Positions 35,360-46,256 of a stretch of 64,000 nt of DNA are shown one piece after another. The position numbers were made by a program, and so were the translations under genes. Every line of letters starts with the position of its first letter. Position 1 is the first letter of the stretch. Where the stretch lies: assembly GCA_026686845.1 (NCBI GenBank), contig JAIVEN010000007.1, positions 36,019,001-36,083,000 on the forward strand. Direction: 5' to 3'. The notes beneath the pieces were generated by a model, which saw only the letters and a program-made list of their open reading frames with translations, had not been told where the DNA came from and searched no databases. This DNA is from Adenanthera pavonina (lineage: Eukaryota > Streptophyta > Magnoliopsida > Fabales > Fabaceae).

Positions 35360-35626
35360 TTAATGATGATGAGGATTTGGGCCTCCTGGGCTGAGGCGGT
35401 TGGGCTTGTAATATGGCCCAAGCAATTGCTGTCTGAGCGCGATCTCCTTCATCACTTGTTTGGCAACCTGCCCAAATGGCTGTTTTCCACTATCCCTATC
35501 CCTGTTTGGGATTAATGGATGGGAAGGAAGAGCTCGACCTTCGCACATCAACACAAATGACAAGAGAAGCAAAACCAGTAAGAGTAAGACCACCCCGCAT
35601 CTCCTACACCTTCCCACAGACGACAT
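35360..35626 (-). CDS. CLE peptide hormone precursor, gene C (tandem duplicate of gene B)
   Basis: Single-exon precursor of 88 residues. The ATG is at 35624-35626 and the stop at 35360-35362. The signal peptide core is long and Leu-rich (VVLLLLVLLLLSFVLMCEGR). The middle (DSGKQPFGQVAKQVMKEIAL) and the GPYYKPN spacer are almost the same as in gene B. The terminal CLE motif RLSPGGPNPHHH (35363-35398) is identical to that of gene B. Differences are an extra few residues after ALPS and scattered substitutions in the signal peptide. Selection on the ligand with drift in the prepro region is the usual pattern for CLE paralogues. The promoter contains a 46-bp alternating purine-pyrimidine tract. Confidence 0.93.
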   Translation of the reverse strand: MSSVGRCRRCGVVLLLLVLLLLSFVLMCEGRALPSHPLIPNRDRDSGKQPFGQVAKQVMKEIALRQQLLGPYYKPNRLSPGGPNPHHH

Positions 35627-38448
35627 CGTTTCGTTTTTGGGCTATTCGAACTTGCTTAGACTACTGCACAAAGATTCAATTCCCTGAATCCAAATATGGT
35701 TGTTGGATTGCCTCTCTCTCAATGCGCGCGCGCACACACACACACACATATATATATATACACACACTCTTGAGAGTATCACAAAGTCAAGTCAAACTGT
35801 AATCATTCAAGGACTCCACACTCATTTTATATTTAATACTTGTTTTAAAAAATTACCTCATTTTAAAATATAAGAGACAAAACGAAATTATAAGTATATT
35901 TAATTTTTTTAAAATACTCCTAATTACATTTCATCCTCATTAATTACATGATAAAAATTATTAACATTAGATGAAGATATTTTTTTAAATTTTTTAACAT
36001 TTATGATAAATTTAATTATTTTAGTTGTTTTTTGTTTGTTTATGTGATTTAATTATTTATCTCTTATATTAAAGAATGTACAGAGTATGATCACATTGCA
36101 AAGTCAATAGCCAACGTACTTTACAAGATAAACACTTTTCTTATACTTTCACTTAATAATATAAAACTCACTTGTTATCATTTAAAATATATATATATAT
36201 AATTGATTGTATATACTATATAGCCGTCAGTGAGTGTGTAGATATCCATTTGTGCCGCACATTTTTGTTATTTTCTTGAGTGGCTAAGAGTCACCACGCC
36301 GACCTCTTTATCCTCAACTACTTCTCTTTCTCTATCTTTCTCTCTGAATCAAAACATTTCATGTCTTTGATTTGATCCAAAAGGAAAGAATATTCATTCT
36401 ATCGATGATAGTCAAATGTCTATCCTTCGTATATTGCTTCACATGTGGAAAGAATTATAAGGTCCTTCTCATTTTGGTTTTCTTTCAATCATTTTTCCAT
36501 TCACACCTCAAGAAATTCAATCTTATAACTACATGATGTGTGTGTGTGTGTGTGAATTTCAAAGGGATATATCATCTTCATCTTCAGTCAAAATGACAAA
36601 CGGAAAAAACACAGTACAATGTATAATAAAACATTTATGTAACTGCATATTGTATTAGGTGATCATCAGAAGGTCAATTTCAAGTGTTTTGCGAGGAAGT
36701 GAATTCACATTCTATGTATTTGCATAGTGTTATGTATACAAGTTTAAAGGAAAAATCCATTTCAAAAAACTAGTTTATTATGTGAGAAAATTTCTTAAAC
36801 TTATAAATCTTACTCCTCAAATAAGGCTACTATACTTCACTCAACCTTCTCATTAGTCAAAACCCATCAACAGTCAAAACCTTTTGTGAGTAGCCATTTC
36901 CGTAGCATCAACCTCTCAATTAAAGTATTAATATTTTGAGCTCAAATACAAAGAAAAAACTCATCTCAAAAAACTAATCTATTAGATAGAAGAATCTCTT
37001 AAATTCATAAACCTCTCTTTTTATATGAGATTTCCCAATGTATGACTCATTACTTAGGAATATTACGTGTGAGTATGAGGTGACGTACGTTATAACATAT
37101 AAAGGAACAAGAAAAACCACAACATAGAGATTAATTTATAGTAAGTAATAACATTCAACCCACTAATGTTCTAATAAAAAGGACCTACCAAAGCCTTGTC
37201 TTGGTCCCAAATTACAAAACTAGCATGCCTGACCATATTCTAAATTTTTAATTCATATTACAAATATGCACGATTTCTTTTCAGGGGAAAAAGCTTGAGA
37301 AATGAGGGAAAAGAATGAATAGATTTAATATGTATACTTTTATTTAGGACGTGTTGTTATAAAAGATCATAATCCATCTATAAGATTTATTTTTTGTTCT
37401 AGAGGCATTCATGGGATCCAATTTTAAAGAGAATAGGTTGCATGATGTGTGTGTGTGTGTGTGTGTGTATCGAGAATTACGCATGAAAACACACAGAATT
37501 ATGTAACTATGGTGGAGAGTGCCAACTTTATTTTGCGAAAGGTTTTTATATTTTTTGGATTTGAGGTTGAGTGGTTTCAGGCATTAGATACACCTTTAAA
37601 CCATTAAGTGGCAAAGGTTTTAATTGAAAATTTAATATATTATTGAATATTAAATTTAAGTAAATTGATTCCATTTATGAAGAGTCAATTGGCTATCCAC
37701 TATTAATAAACACTCCTCAAATACCACATCTTTTCTTGAAGCTACTTCGCTTTATTATAAATTCATGTACCATAACCCTCACACCAATATATATTTATTT
37801 CTTCAATAAAAATAACCCATATCTTGCACTAAAAAAAAGATAATGCTATCCTGCGATTAATGGGAGGGTCACCACCTCTCTGTATATTTCTTCCGCACTA
37901 TTATTTAAAAGATTTATGCTAGTATTATCAGGATATAAGCTTTTTCTAGACAAAAAAAAAATTAAAATAGTGAGGCAAAGTTGATTGGTAATTAATTTAG
38001 TGTGTTTGACGGCAAAGCTGAATAGAATATTTGTCTTACTAATGAAAAGGTTTAAAAATAATGAAAGTGCGTGACAATGAGACCGCATGAATACTACTTC
38101 ACGAGATTTATAAAAGCCCAACTCAATGACCAATAGTCCAATACCCAAGATGGTGAGTGCATTCTCCAATCTTTTTAACCTTTTTTTCCTTAAATTAATT
38201 AAATCAACATCATTATCAACGTCTAAACCTTATTAAGGTTGCATTAGCTTTATGCCATTACCAAAAGTGCACTTATTTTATTGCCTCCTCTGTCCTAGTG
38301 CTCATTCTCAAGTCTCTTCACTCTATATATCCCTACCTTTTAATTTGTCATTATTTGGGCATTGATTACTGTCACTTTTGGAAAGTATTATACTACTATT
38401 AACAACTATAAATAATATACAGCTCATTCTTTAAAATTTTATGTGCTA
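35627..38448. other. Intergenic region downstream of the CLE cluster, no gene seen
   Basis: AT-rich DNA with two (TG)n microsatellites (36537-36554 and 37446-37468). A degenerate MITE-like pair, CCTCATTTTAAAATATAAGAG at about 35852 and CTCTTATATTAAAGAATG at about 36061, suggests an old short inverted-repeat element. No protein-like frame. Confidence 0.4.
35722..35767. repeat. 46-bp strictly alternating purine-pyrimidine tract (GC/AC/AT) upstream of CLE gene C
   Basis: ATGCGCGCGCGC, then (AC)n, then (AT)n, then CACACAC without a break in alternation from 35722 to 35767. Such tracts can adopt Z-DNA under negative supercoiling. It starts 96 bases upstream of the CLE C ATG, and its (TA)n part could act as the TATA box. 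Confidence 0.8.
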
Positions 38449-39664
38449 CTCCATCCGGTCTTTAATGTAAGTCACTTTCAACTATTTCACAGGAACTGAA
38501 AAATGTTAGTTAGGGCTGCACATGGGTAGGGTTGGGTCAGGCAGTCCATGAACCCGAGACCTGGCCCGAAGGGAAGTATGGGCAGGTTTTCTTAGCCCAA
38601 TGCCCAACCAGACCCGACAAATGGCCCGATCATGGTAGGGTCGGGCATCATCGGGCTTTGGGTCCATGTGGTCTTCAAATGAAAAATTGAAATGTTCAGA
38701 GGAGCAAAAGAGATGAAACGTGTACAACGGTGATAATCAAGATCAAATCAGAGATAAAAGGGGCAATGCACAAACCACAAAGCCACAAACCGTAAGCATA
38801 AAGCCTCAGCGCTTGACCCAACATAGAACTAGAAGGGAAGAACACAGCACAGCCATGTTGGACAAATTCAGAACTGATAGGAAAAATGAAGGTCACTGAG
38901 AGCTGTCGTACTGTCAAATGCCAGATGTTTCTGAGACTGATAGAAGACAGGCGCGACTGATGAAGCTTTAGATCTCACATGAACCTCACCACGAAGTCTG
39001 CTTGAACTGTCCAAGTGGGGGATTGCTTCGATGCCGGTGCCGTTGAACTATTGAAACGAAGTCAAGGGATCGAACTCGATGGTAAGAAGAGGTCCTAGGG
39101 CAGTCATGGCCTGTAGCACTACCGGGGAGTGAAACTAGGGCTGCCGCTAAAGGGTTTCAGTTCGACATCGAGACAAAAAGAGAGTTAATGTTTTTTCATT
39201 TACAGTGAATTAATAACGAAGGGATATCTATTTAAATTAATTAAAAAAAACTCGGGTCAGGTCGGGCAAATATGTTCATACATGTAGCCCAATGCCCGAC
39301 CTTGCCCATGAGATGATTGTCGGGTCGAATAGCCCGAGATGAATCAGGCAAAGTTGTTTGTCTTCGGGTTGGGCATTTTCCTCCTTGGGTCGGGCCGGGC
39401 CACTGGGTTTTCGGGCTGAATGTTCACCCCTAATGTTAGTTGTATTAATAAAATTGTCTAACATTTACTTTATTTTCTATCCTTACCCCTAATTAATACT
39501 ATATATTTAAACTTTCTAAAACAATTAATGCTCCATAAAATAATTGTTAAGAAGAGTAATTTTGGAATAAATTAATTAATACTTCACAAACTTTTGTAAA
39601 GCGGCTTATATTTAGAATCGTAGAATTTTTCTAGAAGGCGACTTATATAAAAGGTCGAAGGGAG
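38449..39664. mobile_element. Stowaway-like MITE split by a hAT-type insertion
   Basis: Left end CTCCATCCGGTCTTTAATGTAAGTC after TA (38447-38448). Right end GACTTATATAAAAGGTCGAAGGGAG before TA (39665-39666). Without the 922-bp inserted element and one 8-bp duplication, the MITE is about 286 bp, the same size as the other MITEs in this window. Confidence 0.75.
38511..39432. mobile_element. Non-autonomous hAT-type element, 922 bp, nested in a MITE
   Basis: Starts TAGGGCTGCACATGGG and ends AACATTCAGCC-complement..GTTCACCCCTA, giving imperfect terminal inverted repeats TAGGGSTG. It is flanked by a perfect 8-bp duplication ATGTTAGT (38503-38510 and 39433-39440), the hAT superfamily size. Both subterminal regions carry many GGGTCGGGC / GCCCGAC words in both orientations, the usual pattern for hAT transposase binding. 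The middle (about 38690-39180) is less repetitive but encodes no transposase that I recognise. Confidence 0.88.
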
Positions 39665-39666
39665 TA

Positions 39667-42600
39667 TAATGTATAAGAAAACATGGCTAGTAGTTGAAAA
39701 ATGCTATGTATGCAAACTCAAATGGTGTTTTAATATTTAAGTTCAAGTTAATTTTCACGTTATTGTTAAAATTTAAAATTAAATAAAAAGCATCAGTAAT
39801 TTATTCATTTTTATATTCATGAGATTAGATATATTATACATGATATATGTTGATGGTAATTCTATATAATGTTGAGGTTCAGAAAAAATTCTATTTAATT
39901 TTAATTACCAGAATGTTTGGAATCTTTTGATTATACAATTTCTCCTTGCATAAATGGAAAAAATACAAGAATTCCTTGTGAACCTTGGACAAATGCAACT
40001 TATCCATTAAAATTGCAAAGTATAAAAAAATTAACTTGCCTGTTAGGTTTAATATAATATAAGTTTGGATGTTGATACATATAGAGTAATAAGGAAAAAT
40101 GTATCATATTTGTCTAACATATATATTATTCCTAAAAGAAGTAAAATATACATTAATATGTGTTTAATTATGTTTTTTAATATATATATTATGCTATGTA
40201 TTAATATATCCACTGTACTTATAAGTTGGATATATAAATTAGACTAACTACTTGATTTGTAAATATAATATATTAAATATAGGATTATCCAAGAAGGAAA
40301 AATCAACATTTAAATAAAGAAAGGAAAATTAATATCATGTCTCACTCAAAGAAATAGAAGAGAAATGATGCTCTACGAATAGAAGATCAAAAGGAAGCGT
40401 ACCAAAAATAAAAATGACCAAGTGGAAATGGAGTTTAACTTTTGAAAACCAAATTATTAGGTACATTTTATTTTCACTTAGATTTTGAGGTGATTTAATA
40501 TTTGAAAATTACTTAATCTTCTTACCATATGTCTTAAATGAGTTAAATTAAGTAAACATAAATGTTAGTATGAGTTTAAACTTGTTAGATTTGAACATTC
40601 TAGGCTAATACACAAATTTTGCTTATGATTCATATATAAGCCGAACCAATATAAATTATTGTATCTGATTCTTTACTTTCTTATTTCATCTATATTATTT
40701 ACCATACTCTATTCATTATTGTTCTGCTGCAACATTTAGTGAAATTGGGCTGCACTTTAAAAGAGGTGAAATTTTGCATCATCCAACTCACCCCTCATTC
40801 AATGATGAGCCAACCTAACATTTCTTAATGTTCAATTCAAATTATAAGAAATCAGTTTTTTTTTGTATTTTTATTAAGAATATTAACATTAATTCAAAAG
40901 CCACATGAGGCCTTATAAACTTATTAATTCAAATTATAAAATTGATGAACATGATTGGAGTTTTAATGATAAATTTCATAAAAATTATTATGTAATACTC
41001 CTTCTGTTCCAAAATATAATAAATAAATAACTAAATCATCATAATTAAGAAAACATTCAAAAGTCTTAAATATGTCACAAAAGAAAATTTTTTTTCACAA
41101 ATACCTCTAATTAATTGTTCTAACTTAATTTTACTTTAATTAATAATAAATATATTTTAAGTAAAAATAAAATTAAAAAAATATTAATTGATCAGATAAA
41201 AATAATTTATTCCTTATATTTTGAGATAAAATAATATTGAAAATGCTTGTTACATTTTGAAATGAAAGGATTAAAATTTTGCAACTATTGACAACAGTGA
41301 TCCCCTTTTGTAACTGATGGAAAGTCCACTTTCACCCTATAGCCCATCATGTAAGCCCAACTCAAACGTCATTCTTGGATTTTGGACTTTTGTCAAACAA
41401 TGCCATTGTTGTTCACAGTAGAAACAAGATTTTCTCCACGGTCATGTAAGAGAACTGCAGATGCTTTGGCAAAGGAGTGTGTTCATAAGAGGCGAAACAT
41501 TGGCTTTATTGATGTGTGTCCTGACTTTATTAGGCACTTGGTGATTGAAGATCGATTGTAATTTGAATCCTCAATTTGTATTTCTTAAGATTATGATTGA
41601 TACAAAGAAAGTTTGTTGTTTTAAGAAAGAGAAAAAAGAGAGAAATTTTATCTTAATATTTTTTATAGTCAATAATAGCTCTTTATTGAAAACCAAACAC
41701 GTGAAGATGTATTTTTTTTTTCCTTTTCCTTTTCTTGAAATTGACTTTCTTTCCACTAAATATAGCATTAAATTTTCTTTTCTTTTCTTTTGGGTTGTGT
41801 CCCTCATTTGGTTAGCAAAAAAAAGATCACATTTCCAATATTTTAAATGCTTAAAAATTTTAGATTGCACAAAATATTATAATTTATTTTTAAGATAATT
41901 TAATATTTATATATCTAATCAAAATTTATGACAAGTTTACTATTCATAATTTTCCATTATATTATAGTATACCTGATTTTGCAGATTTTGAGACAAAAAC
42001 TACTCTCACATTACTGTGGTTAAAATGTGGCCTTTTGATCAAGATCAACTCTAAATCAAACGCAGCCTTAGGTAACGTTTCAGATGTGCTAGGGTACGAA
42101 AGAGAAAAGAGGCATATGGAGTCTAGCTTTGTTAAAATAAAATCCACGTGGAACATGTGATAAAGTTCTATTTGTTTTTTTTTTTGTCACGTAATATTAC
42201 AATTTATAAAATGGAATGTACTTAAAGTTAGAAACAAAAAATTCTAATGCTAGCTAAAGCCAAGTGAAGAGAATATCTGTGTCGTCCAAAAAAGATGGGG
42301 GATGCATGGTGTTCCTTGGGGAACCAGAATTTTCATTAATTCATGAGCTTCACGCTTGGACAGTGACTGTAAATGAATGAATGAATGATGGATACCTCTC
42401 AAATTCTTCTCCATTGCACATAGTCAAGTCACCTACGCCGGTAATCCAAGTAAGACAACATTGTATTGTGAGGTATTGCCGTCTGCACCCGTTTAACATG
42501 TGCGTCCTTTCCGCTTGTTTGTACTTACCCAGTTTTTAGATTAATTGGACATTTCAATATATTGCTCCCAGCCCAGCCTGAACACATACATATTATATGC

Positions 42601-43772
42601 GTATTAAAAACAAAAAAAAAATCTGACCAACAAGATTCTTGGCATAGTTGATAGATATTTGGGGTAAGCATGCGCATGCTGTCTTAGATTTGATCATTAG
42701 TTTTGTGTATGGAAAATATATGTTAGGAGAAGTAAAACTCACTTCTGCGATCTCTATACATCAGAAAACTTAACTTTCAGCTATTAATTGGAGATATATT
42801 TAGCATTAAAAAAATAAAAGAAAAAAAGCTGAATACATATTAACATCGCCCAAACATCACCTTAGTGTTGTTGGATTCAAAAGACTTTTATAGATCATAC
42901 TCCCTTTATTCCAACTATCATTGCTTTTAATAAATTGGAAGATTCAAAACTTTTAGAACAATAGAGATGGAGTATTATTTTTAGTCTTTGACCTCCAAGA
43001 CAAGTTGGCTCAAAGTTGGCCTACTTTGGTTCTTTCTAGCTTGAAGTGTTTTAATGCTTTGGAACCTAACTTTTTTTCTTTTTTTATCAACAACCAAAGC
43101 TCATTGCTGACTCAGCAATTAACTGAATGGACAACTGACCTCATTTGATTCAACCCACATGAACCTGACTTTGATGCCTTGTGTTTTTCACTCTATTTGG
43201 TGTTTGCAGGTTTATGTAGCTCTTATTTACATCAAGTTTTAATTTTTAACACTAAGATAGCTTTTAATTGAATACTAGTAGTAATTTGTAAGGTTTGACT
43301 TAGTCTTTTATTTTTAGAAATTAGAGTAAACCGACTTTTGGATGGATCATTGGCCTTTGTATGGGCTGCAAATGGTGGTTTCAGCTTGGTTGGAAAGGGA
43401 CGTTCTAGCCTTTCTTAATTTCACCTCCAACATCCTCATAAATTTCAGAGGGCTTTTTTGGTTGGGACAAATCAGGGTTTCCCTTCCCTCGTTAATCACA
43501 TTGGGTTGTATGGAAGAGTGCTGCTACTAACGAAGGACCCTTTTTGGGAACGAAGGAAACGCAATTCCTACCAAAGCATTGGGGAAGAGATTGTTCCAAA
43601 GAGGGAGAGCAGTCCAAGATGACCAAAATACCTATAGATGTTTGTTGAAATTCCCCTGCCTATACTTTACAACCCATCGCCATCGAGAAGATGGAAGTTG
43701 ATTGTGAAAATTCAGACTCATAGTTTCAATAAAACAATATACCATGAATTATAACAAATATCGTGAGAGTTA
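39667..43772. other. Gene desert segment, AT-rich, with scattered element remnants
   Basis: Very AT-rich. A degenerate MITE-like pair lies at about 40995-41270 (CTCCTTCTGTTCCAAAATAT and ATTTTGAAATGAAAGG). A LINE RNase H fragment is at 41391-41561. A short MITE-like sequence lies at about 42899-42973 (CTCCCTTTATTCC..AGATGGAG). Bases 43320-43690 are less AT-rich and have short open frames, possibly a decayed gene or element that I cannot name. Confidence 0.4.
41391..41561 (+). mobile_element. Remnant of a LINE-type retrotransposon: end of an RNase H-like domain
   Basis: One frame reads ..TRFSPRSCKRTADALAKECV and then ..FIRHLVIEDRL before TAA at 41559-41561. The R-S-C-N/K-R-x-A-D-A-L-A-K-E pattern is the conserved end of the plant LINE/RNase H module (RVT-associated RNase H). 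Only about 57 codons survive; no reverse transcriptase is adjacent. Confidence 0.6.
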
Positions 43773-44075
43773 CTCCCTCCACCCTAAAATCCAACATATA
43801 AGTAGCATTTTTTAAATATATCTTTGTTTAAAATATAAATTATCTTCAGATATATATGTTGCATTAATTTCTTTTTTCATTTACGCCATTAGTATATAAT
43901 TAAAGGTGAGTAATAAAGAGTTAATGATTCATGAGAGAGATGTTGAAATTTAATCTAATTAATAGGTACAATAGCAGAAAAGTACTAAACTTTATTGGCA
44001 ATTTAAATGATCTAACAAACTCTTAACTCATTTAGTTAAAACTTAAAAGTAATTTATATTTTTAATCTAAGGGAG
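43773..44075. mobile_element. Stowaway-like MITE, about 303 bp
   Basis: Begins CTCCCTCCACCCTAAAAT after TA at 43771-43772 and ends TTTTAATCTAAGGGAG before TA at 44076-44077. Terminal repeats are imperfect; the interior is AT-rich and non-coding. Confidence 0.65.
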
Positions 44076-44940
44076 TAGAATTTTGGAAGAATCTAAAAAG
44101 AAGGCAAAGGAAGAGCAAGTTGAGAGAGTGATTGAGATAGCGTATAAAATAAGCTTAAAATTATTTCTTATTTAAAAGATTAAGGTATTGATATGATTTT
44201 ATATACTCCTTTTGTTTTCAAATAATTGTTATCTAGAGTTATACATATACATATTAAGAAAATTAATAAATAGCATGATGAATAAGAAAATATAATAGTA
44301 TTTTAATAAAATATTCATATTTATTATATTTAAGTAACAGTCAAATAAGCTTAGAAGTTATGTTTCATTATTAAATGGTAAAATAGTCAAAAGAATAAGT
44401 AATATTTTATTAAAAATTTGAAGTGACAATTATGTGAAAAATAAAGTCAAAATCTAAAGTGATAATTGTTAAAAAATGGATAGAATAGTTGAGATTTTTT
44501 AAAAATATTTTTTATCTTTATCCTTAATAAATAAATCATTATGTTAATTTGTCAAATACTTGAGAATTTTGTGAGAGTGATTGGAAATTAAGTATGTAAA
44601 GAAAAAATAGACAAAATACATAATTTTTTTTTTGCTAAAAAGAAGTCATTTTATTAAACTAAACCAAAAGAAATACACCGACCAGTTGACAAAAACCTAA
44701 AGAAATCTAATACAATAACCAGTCCAAGAAAATTGAAAAAGAAAACAAAACAAACACAATAGCATCAAAACCAGAATTACAATCAACATCGATAAAACTT
44801 TGGAGTAAAGAAAAGCTGTCGTTTAATTAAATTAAGATAGGTATGATATTTATAAATAGACATTTCCTCAGTTTTTCTTTTTTAATCTTGTGGTGTCTTT
44901 CTCTTCACCATTTAATTCAAGTATTATAAATACTGTCTTA

Positions 44941-45013
<73 letters not shown>

Positions 45014-45135
45014 ATAATTATTATAAAATGTCATATAAAGAACAACTTAAAATTTCTAGAAGTAAAACAGTAAAATAAATTTGCTATATTTTTATTAAAA
45101 ATATTAATAATAAATACAATGTAAAATTACATTTA
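44076..45135. other. AT-rich segment with no gene
   Basis: A possible further MITE begins at about 44207 (CTCCTTTTGTTTTCAAATAAT) without a clear right end. Poly-A-rich DNA at 44620-44800, then the compound microsatellite. No protein-like frame. Confidence 0.4.
44940..45013. repeat. Compound microsatellite (ATT)n(GTT)n
   Basis: About 14 ATT units (44940-44982) directly followed by about 10 GTT units (44983-45013). It translates to Tyr and Cys runs in one frame, which is an artefact. Confidence 0.95.
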
Positions 45136-45314
45136 GGGAGAATGACAGTTGGGGACCAAAATTTTGAATTAAATACAGTAAAGGATCTTGCAGTTTTTTT
45201 TATTACTGAACATTACAAATTTACTACTGCTTTATTCTGTATTTACTATTAAAAAAATTATAAAATTTTTTACTGTATTTAATTCAAAATTTTTGTCCAA
45301 ACTGTCATTTTCCC
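45136..45314. mobile_element. Mutator-type MITE, 179 bp, 9-bp target duplication
   Basis: Starts GGGAGAATGACAGTTGGGGAC and ends in CTGTCATTTTCCC. The two arms pair over about 50 bases (both contain AATTTTGAATTAAATACAGT in inverted orientation). Flanked by the perfect 9-bp repeat TTACATTTA (45127-45135 and 45315-45323), the length made by Mutator-like transposases. Non-coding. Confidence 0.88.
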
Positions 45315-46256
45315 TTACATTTATGTAAATTAAAAAATTTACTTTTTAGAACAATAAAAATTCATTTAAGAAAAATGAGAAGAGTGACGAGCAATGATTA
45401 CAGGTGGGCCTGAAGTCACATGCCCTAAAAGAAACTTTCTGTAATTAGGACCCATTTTCATGTCCTTCCCAACCTCTCAACCCTACCACCACCTCCTTTT
45501 TATCATCTGAAATCATGTTGATATAGTTTACTTAATTACATTTGATTAATTTTTACTTTGAGAATTATGTTCGGCTCTTTTTTTATATATGTTTAAAAAT
45601 AATTGTAAAAAAATTCCTGCATATTAAAAGTAAACTCATAGTTTTATAGGGCAAACAATTGAATTTATTGACAAAGACAAAGTTAATTAAAGACAGTTAT
45701 TTTTATTTAAAAAAAATAACATGATATTTTGAAAATGAAAACAATGCAAAATATAGTCCAACAAAATGATAAAAACATTTGATCGAAAAAAAAATGATAA
45801 AAACAATAAAATATTTTGCAGTTATGCTCTAATTGTCAAGTGAGAAAATGATAGATAGGGAGATGAGTTAAGGAAAAGGGACAACACATGGCACAATTAC
45901 TTACTCACAACATGTCTCCTCTCTCCTACCTTTTGCTGTGTCAGATTGACAGGTTATTATACCACAAGGAGATGAGAAGCTTTATAGTAGTAATATACTC
46001 CCATAATCGCACTGAGTTTGAATTTTTTACTATGATTTGTGAATAAATTCTTATAAATTTTATAAATAATATTGATTGATATATTGTTGGGATTCAAATT
46101 AATATTCATAGAATAATAATTTAAAAATAACTTAATATTCTTTTAATTTGAAAATGCATTATACTGTATAATAATAATGGACAATACAAATTATTTCATA
46201 TTACAAACATATGCCAACAATAATTATTCATATCCTCAATATCAAATAGAGTAGTG
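45315..46256. other. AT-rich intergenic DNA, no gene seen
   Basis: A mixed-composition patch (45380-45510) is followed by AT-rich sequence. No open frame of protein-like composition, no recognised repeat ends. Confidence 0.4.

Noticed and set aside
43320..43690. GC-richer patch with short open frames, considered as a gene fragment
   Set aside because: No recognisable domain, splice structure or repeat ends; kept only as a note in the intergenic entry.
44890..45078. Frame with Tyr and Cys runs
   Set aside because: Pure translation of the ATT/GTT microsatellite.
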